Source: Methylobacter sp.
GTDB taxonomy: Bacteria > Pseudomonadota > Gammaproteobacteria > Methylococcales > Methylomonadaceae
Assembly: GCA_025361585.1 (NCBI GenBank)
Contig: JANYKK010000146.1
Coordinates: forward strand, 1-40,722
DNA: 40,722 bases
Reading direction: 5' to 3'
Each line of letters starts with the position of its first letter. The stretch's first letter is position 1. Of the stretch, positions 33,837-40,722 are shown in pieces. A program made the translations under genes and the position numbers. A model generated the notes under the pieces. That model made no database searches and was not told the origin of the DNA. It saw only the letters and a program-made list of their open reading frames with translations.

Positions 33837-35276
33837 TTATTTTTCTCGGTCCTCAGCATAATTCTTAAGTGCTGTAAGAAGTCGATTTTGAGTCTTGTCC
33901 TTGATATTCCGACCGCGCATCACCAACTCATCAACTGTATTACGGGCGATAATATGATGGCTCGTGACATGCTTCGCTTTGTTGCCCTGGCGAAGAATAC
34001 GTTCCGTGAACTGCTGGTATATTTCTAAATCCCAAATCTGTGAATACCAGCAGACATGCTGTGCATTTGAATACTGAAGGTTCAGCCCATGCCCTACAGA
34101 TTGAGGTTGCGCCACGAGAATAGTGATTTCTCCAGCATTCCATCGGTCTTCGATTTCTGTGAACTTATTAGCGGGGTAATCCTTTGCGTAGACGACATCA
34201 GGTCGGCCCTTAAATGCTTGGCGGATTCTATCAAGATCAGGATTGAACTCGTAGGCAACGAGTAGCTGCTGGCCACCAAGTTCTTCAACGAGATCAAGCA
34301 GGGCCTCATTCTTTTCGTAGTGTAGGTGCTGCCATAGATCACTCTTGACAAGAGGATCATATGTGAGGCCCTTGAAAACTCCACCACTTGCAATCTGCCG
34401 ACACTTAATTGCGGCAACAGAAGATGTAGAGGCCGCGACAAGCTGCCCCGAGCCAAGATTGGCGAATAGGTCGCGCTCCATTGCGTCATAGATTTTCCTT
34501 GCTGGTGGGGGAAGTTCTATATAGATATGATTTTCTAGATATTCTGGGAGTTCAAGGTAATCCCTTGCCGCGAGGCGAAGCACGAGGGGTTGAATGAGAT
34601 CATGAATGCGCTCCTCGCTGCCCTTCTTAAGAATATAGGTGTACCCGCCGAAGCCTACAGAGTCAAAGAATTCCATCCGAAACTTGGTGATATATGGGGT
34701 GAATGAACGGCCGAGATCGAGGATGAATATCTGACCGAACAAATCCATAAGACCGTTGGGGGCCGGAGTTCCAGTAAGAATCCATCGGCGTGAGAACTTA
34801 GGAAGATACGGCTTGAGCAGCTTAAATCTCTTTGTCTGCGTATGCTTGAATTTCGAAGACTCATCGATGACGAGCGTATCAATTTTGAGATTCTTGATGC
34901 GCTTCTCAGCCATGAGCCAGTCGAGGCCCTCAGGATTTATGACAAAGATGTCAGCATCTTCGCATAGGCCCTTCTCCTTGTCTTTCCCATGGAGCACGAC
35001 TGTCTTCAGCCCATGGAAGTCAGACCACTTTCGTGACTCCGCAGGCCAGACACCGTAGCAGACTCGTAATGGCGCGATCACTAGCACCCTTGATAACAAC
35101 TTCTGCGACTTGAGAATTTTCACCGCACCGAGGACAACGGACGTCTTTCCTAAGCCTGGGTCCAAGAAGAGTCCAGCCGCTGCGTGGGAAAGCAAGAACT
35201 TCACCGCATTCTGCTGATACTCGTGTGGTGTCCATTCTAAGTTGGATGGCTGCGATGGCCTGCTCACGATTGTCAT
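33837..35276 (-). CDS. SNF2/DEAD-like (SF2) helicase
   Basis: FLDPGLGKTSVVLGA (Walker A), VIDESSKFK, WILTGTPAPNGLMDLFGQ, AQPQSVGHGLNLQ..ERILRQGN. Confidence 0.92.
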   Translation of the reverse strand: MTIVSRPSQPSNLEWTPHEYQQNAVKFLLSHAAAGLFLDPGLGKTSVVLGAVKILKSQKLLSRVLVIAPLRVCYGVWPAESRKWSDFHGLKTVVLHGKDKEKGLCEDADIFVINPEGLDWLMAEKRIKNLKIDTLVIDESSKFKHTQTKRFKLLKPYLPKFSRRWILTGTPAPNGLMDLFGQIFILDLGRSFTPYITKFRMEFFDSVGFGGYTYILKKGSEERIHDLIQPLVLRLAARDYLELPEYLENHIYIELPPPARKIYDAMERDLFANLGSGQLVAASTSSVAAIKCRQIASGGVFKGLTYDPLVKSDLWQHLHYEKNEALLDLVEELGGQQLLVAYEFNPDLDRIRQAFKGRPDVVYAKDYPANKFTEIEDRWNAGEITILVAQPQSVGHGLNLQYSNAQHVCWYSQIWDLEIYQQFTERILRQGNKAKHVTSHHIIARNTVDELVMRGRNIKDKTQNRLLTALKNYAEDREK

Positions 35277-35502
35277 GTATTTCCACCTCGTATCCCGCAG
35301 CGCGGAGTTGTTCGTGGAGAAGTAGCTGGCCTGGAGTGGCTTCCCCACCAGGACGCTTGAATTCGATGAAGAATGGTGCGCTGCCGGGAATCCAGAAACA
35401 GCGGTCGGGCCAGGAACGACAGCCTATGCCGTTCATCTTACTTACCAGCATCCTCTTTCGTGCCCATGCTACGACAGGGGCTTCAATCTGCTTTTCCAGC
35501 AT
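35020..35502 (-). CDS. VRR-NUC domain nuclease (3' end overlaps the helicase gene)
   Basis: EKQIEAPVVAWARKR...WPDRCFWIPGSAPFFIEFKRPGGEATPGQLLLHEQLRAAGYEVEI. Confidence 0.85.
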   Translation of the reverse strand: MLEKQIEAPVVAWARKRMLVSKMNGIGCRSWPDRCFWIPGSAPFFIEFKRPGGEATPGQLLLHEQLRAAGYEVEIHDNREQAIAAIQLRMDTTRVSAECGEVLAFPRSGWTLLGPRLRKDVRCPRCGENSQVAEVVIKGASDRAITSLLRCLACGVTKVV

Positions 35503-35782
35503 TTGTAATCCCCAAAAGTTCGTAGAGTTTTAGTTCCCATTTTCGCCACTTCGGTATTTCCAAAGGGGCGGGAGCAAACCGGGTAATTTGAGTGTTACGA
35601 CACTCAGTTTTAACTATTTCTGGCCTGATAATAGCGTAGCCATACATCTGCCGAAAATGCTCAGCGTCCTCCTTGCTCGCTAGTTCAACTACAGCAGCAT
35701 TTCTTTTAGATTCTGCTATTGCAGCTTCATTTTCAGGGCTGGTAGGCGAAAACCAGGGATCATTAGAATTTGCAGGGTCCAC
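35483..35782 (-). CDS. Hypothetical protein (GTG start, MDPANSNDPWFSPTSPENE...)
   Basis: AAAGGATAACG RBS before GTG at 35782; trims the overlap with the exonuclease gene. Confidence 0.6.
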   Translation of the reverse strand: MDPANSNDPWFSPTSPENEAAIAESKRNAAVVELASKEDAEHFRQMYGYAIIRPEIVKTECRNTQITRFAPAPLEIPKWRKWELKLYELLGITNAGKAD

Positions 35783-36449
35783 CGTTATCCTTTCTAAAAT
35801 GGCACCATCGGCAAGCGTAGCTCGGCTTTGCGGCGAACATCGTATCATTGAGCATAGGGCGCACGCGCTCGCCCCACTCCATCTTTAGAAACTTGAGATC
35901 TTCACGCGTGAACGAAGTTGAAGTGAAAGTGCCGTGATCAAGATACCAGATCTCACCTTTCAGGACATCTTCATCAGGAAACTTCACGAAGCCGCCCAGC
36001 CCATAGAGTCCAAGCTGAGTCTGGTGCTCTTCGCGCACTTTACCAGTTTTGTGATCTACGATAACTCGTGGTTCGCCCCTTGGCTTGAAAATAAGATCCG
36101 TTTTAATGCGGCACCATGCGTCCTTCGACATCCAGCCAGTGGGCTCCCAATCTACTGTGAAGGCCCACTCTTGTTCTGCGATGGGCTTAGAAATTCGTGC
36201 CAGCTTCAGCTCCGCCTCGAACTCCTTGAGTTCAGGCGGCAGTTGACTCGTGCCACCCTTGCTTAGTGGGAGGGGCTTGGTGTTGACGAAGTCTTCGGCC
36301 ATCTTGTGGATAGCCGTTCCTCGATCCATAGCGGCGGAGCCTGGTTCGGACAGCTTATCCACGAATTTATACTTCGCCTTTGCCGGGCAGTCATCATAGC
36401 ATTTCCAGCGGGAGTAAGACCATTGAGTGATCAAGTTATCTCCTAACAA
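35763..36449 (-). CDS. PD-(D/E)XK (Cas4/RecB-like) exonuclease
   Basis: WSYSRWKCYDDCPAKAKYKFV, RGTAIHKMAEDFV, VIVDHKTGK, YACRWCHFRKDNGGPC. Confidence 0.88.
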   Translation of the reverse strand: MLGDNLITQWSYSRWKCYDDCPAKAKYKFVDKLSEPGSAAMDRGTAIHKMAEDFVNTKPLPLSKGGTSQLPPELKEFEAELKLARISKPIAEQEWAFTVDWEPTGWMSKDAWCRIKTDLIFKPRGEPRVIVDHKTGKVREEHQTQLGLYGLGGFVKFPDEDVLKGEIWYLDHGTFTSTSFTREDLKFLKMEWGERVRPMLNDTMFAAKPSYACRWCHFRKDNGGPCKF

Positions 36450-37044
36450 CTACGATTGTCATGTCATCAGCCGCACCGCCATGTCGCGCCGCCTGCTGAA
36501 GTAGAAGAGTCGGAATATCGCTGAAGTGCTGTGCCTCTCGCTGCGCCTTCTGTAAAGATAGGCGGTCGAATGTCGTCCACGCACCGTCGGTGGCGAAAAT
36601 CAACCAATCTTCTGACTGAAGTCTTGTGTGGATGGGTGCAGCTATGTGAACTCCTGACCCAAGGCGCTTCTTGGTATCAACCCCAACGGAATTCAAGTAA
36701 AAATCGGCGCTATTCACCTTGTAACAGCGAGAGTCGCCTACTTGGATCCCGTAAACTCCCTCACCTATTACTGTGGCGGCGACCAGCGTGGTTTCTTTGC
36801 CACCTTCAAGATAGGCATCCAGTGATGCAGCGTAACATTCCCATGTATGAAATAGTTTTAGATCATTAGCACAAGTATTCCGCACCATCTTTGCTAGATA
36901 GGCGAGTGCCCGTGTAGCAACCCCGAAAGCACGCCCAGAGCCATCAGCAACAGCCACTATGAAGTGTGGATCGCGGATAATAGTGAAGGCATCCTCATTG
37001 CGTTCTCCGCTAGCCATTTTCTTTGTCGCGCCGTAGACTTCCAT
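36436..37044 (-). CDS. PP2C-family protein phosphatase
   Basis: GERNEDAF, VADGSGRAFG, GVYGIQVGDSR, LIFATDGAW, ADDMTIVVV match PP2C motif order. Confidence 0.82.
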   Translation of the reverse strand: MEVYGATKKMASGERNEDAFTIIRDPHFIVAVADGSGRAFGVATRALAYLAKMVRNTCANDLKLFHTWECYAASLDAYLEGGKETTLVAATVIGEGVYGIQVGDSRCYKVNSADFYLNSVGVDTKKRLGSGVHIAAPIHTRLQSEDWLIFATDGAWTTFDRLSLQKAQREAQHFSDIPTLLLQQAARHGGAADDMTIVVVRR

Positions 37045-37046
37045 GG

Positions 37047-38915
37047 CTACTTCTTGTAGGCTTTGAGGACGCCCCAGTTCTTTCCGCTCTTACCATCGGA
37101 CAGTAGGGGGACATCTAGCGGCACAGATTCCATAGCAGCACGAAGGATCTCCATCTCTTCTGCAACGTGCTCCTTGGGGCAACTAATGTTGATTTCATCG
37201 TGGACAGTAATGAGGAATCGCCCGTGTTTCTTCGTTCGATTGTAGTTGATGAGAGCCTGTTTCGTGACATCTGCCGCGCTACCTTGAATTAAGTAGTTCA
37301 GCAGTTTGTATTCGAAGTGGACCATCTTACCACCGATAAGCATGGGCGGCTCGGTGAAGTAAGCTCGTCCACCCCAGGTGCAAATGAAGTCTCCCGTGGA
37401 GCCGACTTGCTTCACCAACCTTTCTAGCGCAGCTAAGCCGGGAATGGCTTTTCGCTGAGCGTTCTTGACCGTCCTGGCCTCTTCCACAGTAGCGTGGATG
37501 CCGATCGCCAGTTTGGCCAGCCCCATACCATAGATCATACCGAAGTTCAGAATCTTAACTGCGCGGCGCTCTAGTTCCAGCCCACAGATACGCTTAATCT
37601 CGGACTGGACGAAAGTATGAACATCAAGCGTCGCGTCCGCATTATAGGCAGCACATAGAGAAGCATCCTCAAAGTGCGCCAGGATTCTAAGTTCTTGCTG
37701 GTTGTAATCACGATGCAGCAGGACCTCACCTTTATCAGGAAGGATATACCGCCGCATATTCGGTAACTCCGGCACACCGAGAAATTCAGGATGCACGTAT
37801 CCGTCATCCTTACCTTCAAATGATTTAGGGATATTCTGGAAATTCGGATTAGAGGACATGCGGCCAGTTCTCGCACCCTTGCTATCCTTGCCGCTACCCA
37901 TCTGGCGAACTTGGTTCCAGTTGGTGAAAATCCGCCCATTGTTCTTCTCCGCCATAGCCAACCAAGGACGAATAAAGGTGGACAAACAAGTTCCAAGTCG
38001 GTTTCGGTAGCCAAGCGCCTGGGCGACAGATTGATCATCAAACATGTCGGGTGTGAGGTTAGTCTTAGAAACACTGTCGCGACCCTTGGGAGTCTGCGCA
38101 AAGTTCTTCACCACACCACTTTCTTTGAGCGCACGAGCGAGTTCTGGATCTGAGTCAATGTTGAGTTCAGAGACTCCGAGTCGTTCGCGTAAGTAAGCAT
38201 CGCATTTAGCACCCGCTTCCTCATATCGCTTGAGATCCAGCCGGAGTTCCTTAAGATCAGCGCAAACGCCTCTTCGTTCGTTCGCCATAAGTAGCGGAAG
38301 TAACTCCCGTTCCCGGTCGTATGCCGGGATCATTTTGCGCTCATCTATTTCCGCCCATAACCTATCGAAGAGCAGACGCGTTCGCACAACATCACCAATG
38401 GCGTATTCGCCCACCAATTTTCCAGGAGCTAGCGAGATCCACGCGCCCCAAGTCTTTTCTGTCAACTTGGTATCGGCAGGGAGCAGGTGCCTATTGGCGA
38501 AAATGTAGTCCTTGACTGCGTCTCGCTCAATAGGCGGCATTCCCAATAGGGCTTCGGCCGCAGGCTTCAACGCTAGGGTGGCGGCGTGGGGATCCCTCAG
38601 AAATAGCAGGAACAGCGTATCGTGAACGCGTTCCCAGGCAATTTCACCACAGCCCATGTGAGTTTGCGCGACATCCACATCAAACTTCGCGTTGTGGAAA
38701 AGTAGTGGAGCCTCGCCCTGCCACGCAGTAAGAAGAATTTCCCGTGCCTCAGCCTCCGTGCAGTTATTACCCTCTGGGTGACCGAAAGCATAGTATCGGG
38801 CCTTCTTTGCAGTTGGGGCCAGAATACTGAAGCCCACAGGTTTTGGAGGATACGCAGGTCTCGCTTCAATGGCCTCTGTTTCAAAGTCAATTGTTATTGG
38901 CTTGGGAATCTTCAC
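37047..38915 (-). CDS. DNA polymerase family A
   Basis: ITIDFET exonuclease motif; HRDYNQQELRILAHFE, RRAVKILNFGMIYGMG, ITVHDEINISCP polymerase motifs A/B/C. Confidence 0.95.
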   Translation of the reverse strand: MKIPKPITIDFETEAIEARPAYPPKPVGFSILAPTAKKARYYAFGHPEGNNCTEAEAREILLTAWQGEAPLLFHNAKFDVDVAQTHMGCGEIAWERVHDTLFLLFLRDPHAATLALKPAAEALLGMPPIERDAVKDYIFANRHLLPADTKLTEKTWGAWISLAPGKLVGEYAIGDVVRTRLLFDRLWAEIDERKMIPAYDRERELLPLLMANERRGVCADLKELRLDLKRYEEAGAKCDAYLRERLGVSELNIDSDPELARALKESGVVKNFAQTPKGRDSVSKTNLTPDMFDDQSVAQALGYRNRLGTCLSTFIRPWLAMAEKNNGRIFTNWNQVRQMGSGKDSKGARTGRMSSNPNFQNIPKSFEGKDDGYVHPEFLGVPELPNMRRYILPDKGEVLLHRDYNQQELRILAHFEDASLCAAYNADATLDVHTFVQSEIKRICGLELERRAVKILNFGMIYGMGLAKLAIGIHATVEEARTVKNAQRKAIPGLAALERLVKQVGSTGDFICTWGGRAYFTEPPMLIGGKMVHFEYKLLNYLIQGSAADVTKQALINYNRTKKHGRFLITVHDEINISCPKEHVAEEMEILRAAMESVPLDVPLLSDGKSGKNWGVLKAYKK

Positions 38916-39112
38916 AGCGCTCCCTTCAAGTATTCTTTGAGTTCGCGATTTTCGCGCAGTTTGTTTGCTCGGCCGAACAAACGCTGAATGAACAAACGCC
39001 GGTGCTGCCCCTTAACCTCAATTTCTAGCAGGCGCCAAAGTTCAGCTTCTGCCAAAGAGAGAATACAGGCATCCAGTGTTCGCCAAGAATGCAGTGCGTC
39101 AGAATTGGGCAT
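38912..39112 (-). CDS. Hypothetical protein
   Basis: 66-aa ORF coupled (ATGA) to DNA polymerase start; GGTGG RBS. Confidence 0.6.
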   Translation of the reverse strand: MPNSDALHSWRTLDACILSLAEAELWRLLEIEVKGQHRRLFIQRLFGRANKLRENRELKEYLKGAL

Positions 39113-39119
39113 TTTACCA

Positions 39120-39169
39120 CCAAAGAAATGACCCTGGCGAGCTCTATACGGTTCCAGAACCCGCCAGGG
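39120..39169 (-). terminator. Terminator/attenuator-like hairpin (CCCTGGCG...CGCCAGGG + TCATTTCTTTGG on the minus strand)
   Basis: 8-bp perfect stem 39132-39139/39162-39169 between two minus-strand genes. Confidence 0.55.
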
Positions 39170-39178
39170 CGTGTTAGC

Positions 39179-39940
39179 CTACCGCTTGCCCTTCACCTTG
39201 CTTGCAGATGCCGTGGGGGCAGGCGCAGAGACCTCTTCCGGTGCCGTGTAGGCATAGGGCACCTGCAGCTCGTCCTGGATCGTTTCCATTCGCCGTTCGA
39301 GAGCCGCAAGCTGTTCCCCATCTTCAATCTTGCTGACGTAGCCAAAGTCAACCTCCACCTGCTTCTTCAGGTGCGCAGCGCAGGTCAGGAAACTAATCAC
39401 AGCCCAAAGAGGGCGATGTATAGAATCTGAAACTCGCTTCGTGTGGGAAGCAAAGTTTACGACGCTGGTGGGAGGAATTTTCGCGAAGGCCAGTTCGGCT
39501 GCGACGACATCATCCAGCTGATCAGCAGGAATTACGGCGATGCGCCGAATATTTCGGCACTTCTTCCCCTTCTTGTTGTCAGCAGACTTATACTGATTCC
39601 ACTTACAGGTCGCGCACTTGTCGTGCTGAGGTTCGGCGCTGTCCGGATGCGGTCGCATGTCCTTACCATCTTCGCTAAAAGCGAAGCAGACAGGGCTGAT
39701 CGGGTTATCCGCATCAAAGGGCTGGTTGTAGTAGCAATTCTCGTGAACATCACCAAGAACCACAATTTCGGTCTTCCCGCCAGGGATGGCGTTGCCCCCA
39801 AAAGACAGGATGCCAGACTTGAAGCTGAAGAAGCTGCCTCCGCTAGTTTCCTTGGCTGAAGCCTGTGTGGCGAACTGCGCCAGCTTCTCGTCCCACTTGT
39901 TGACCGGCTGAGCCGGAGCCTTGCTGATGGTCTTTGCCAT
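39179..39940 (-). CDS. Putative ssDNA-binding-like protein with a Cys cluster
   Basis: MAKTISKAPAQ start with GGAGG; CATCKWNQYKSADNKKGKKCRNIRRIAVIP; replication gene neighbourhood. Confidence 0.55.
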   Translation of the reverse strand: MAKTISKAPAQPVNKWDEKLAQFATQASAKETSGGSFFSFKSGILSFGGNAIPGGKTEIVVLGDVHENCYYNQPFDADNPISPVCFAFSEDGKDMRPHPDSAEPQHDKCATCKWNQYKSADNKKGKKCRNIRRIAVIPADQLDDVVAAELAFAKIPPTSVVNFASHTKRVSDSIHRPLWAVISFLTCAAHLKKQVEVDFGYVSKIEDGEQLAALERRMETIQDELQVPYAYTAPEEVSAPAPTASASKVKGKR

Positions 39941-40130
39941 CGGAACCTCCATGTGAACGCCCAGAATCTGCTGGGTCAGCTAAAGTCTTGGCTCTACGGT
40001 GACTAGCCCCTTATGGGCGATAGAAGCATTACATACGCCCCGCAGATTCCCTGCTTCAGATGTAGCTTGCACGCCAGGAGAGTAGATCAGCAAACCCTAA
40101 ACCCGTCCTAGTGCTACACCGCCAAGATTA

Positions 40131-40538
40131 CTATACCTTCGTGACAGAAATGGTGTAGATTTTCACACGCTTGATACCAGGAATTTCCTTGCCAGCTTCC
40201 CAACGGGCGCGGACAGCAGGAGCAGAAATGCGGCGCTGGAGCAGATCCCATGACTTAGTCTTGGAAATCCACTTATAGGTGGCATCCCAGTCCTCAGCTT
40301 GGGGCTCTTCCTTCTCTACTAGCGATGCGTGGGCTGACCGTCCGGTCGCACCTGTCACGGTGGCGCCTTCAACAGTAAACTCGTCAATGAAAGCCTGCCG
40401 CATGGCAGATTCACGCGATGCCAGTTCGTCTACCTGCTTCTGCAGTTCAAGACGCGCAATTCGCGTGGCCTGGAGTAGATCGGCTCGTGTTCCCAGGTCT
40501 GTCGGAACTTTGAACTCTAACGTATTTGCTTTCGGCAC
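40131..40538 (-). CDS. Conserved phage hypothetical protein, first gene of the right leftward operon
   Basis: 135-aa ORF with GGAGG RBS; downstream of promoter P3. Confidence 0.65.
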   Translation of the reverse strand: MPKANTLEFKVPTDLGTRADLLQATRIARLELQKQVDELASRESAMRQAFIDEFTVEGATVTGATGRSAHASLVEKEEPQAEDWDATYKWISKTKSWDLLQRRISAPAVRARWEAGKEIPGIKRVKIYTISVTKV

Positions 40539-40574
40539 GAAGGCCTCCTTGTTTGGGCGCAGTGCCCGTATTTA

Positions 40575-40603
40575 ATTGTAAGCTCTTAGTTACTCATCTG
40601 CAA
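40575..40603 (-). promoter_or_regulatory. Sigma70-like promoter P3 (TTGCAG-N17-TACAAT)
   Basis: Near-consensus -10, 17-bp spacer, upstream ATTACTTGCA shared with P2; drives gene at 40538. Confidence 0.7.
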
Positions 40604-40722
40604 GTAATACTTTGCTCACTTGATAAGGCCCATATGGGGAGCAGAATACTTGTCGGTCCGCTTGATAGCACATTCACCGTAGATGGCTACAGGCTTTCCG
40701 GCCCCATCCTCGTAACGAATGA
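40582..40722. repeat. Direct terminal repeat, copy 2 (assembly overlap of a circular/circularly permuted genome)
   Basis: Exact 141-nt identity with positions 1-141. Confidence 0.97.

Noticed and set aside
40582-40722. T7-type direct terminal repeat interpretation
   Set aside because: The repeat is short, lies over a gene end and promoter, and has an assembler-like length; the structural genes are P22-like, so circular permutation is more likely.

Overview
The window looks like a complete, circularly closed genome of a P22-like-headed podovirus. The first 141 nt recur exactly as the last 141 nt, so the unique length is 40,581 bp. There are two leftward (minus-strand) early/metabolic arms: about 35-7186 and, across the circle junction, 40538-29623. 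One rightward (plus-strand) late arm runs from 8672 to 29633: terminase, P22-type portal, scaffold, coat, gp4/gp10-like tail factors, fibers, ejection proteins, holin. The arms are separated by a ~0.85 kb non-coding region (about 7813-8670) with a dense CTGYAA-type iteron-like cluster, an AT-rich segment, a 17-bp tandem repeat and a strong sigma70-like late promoter. The most interesting content is: (1) a translationally coupled minus-strand operon (33120-29623) encoding a GT-A-like glycosyltransferase, a DNA-base-hypermodification (5-hmdU-kinase-helical/aGPT-Pplase-like) protein, a ThyA-family enzyme, an HD phosphohydrolase and a DUF3310 protein, which is a candidate DNA base hypermodification pathway; (2) a SET-domain plus cupin-like fusion inside the tail/ejection module; (3) a PP2C-type phosphatase between the exonuclease and DNA polymerase genes; (4) a J-domain/zinc-finger protein next to the primase-helicase; (5) a paralogous pair of small basic proteins, one with a hairpin-terminator and internal start inside a longer ORF. 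I saw no integrase, RNA polymerase or recognisable endolysin. All calls are by eye from motifs; no searches were run.
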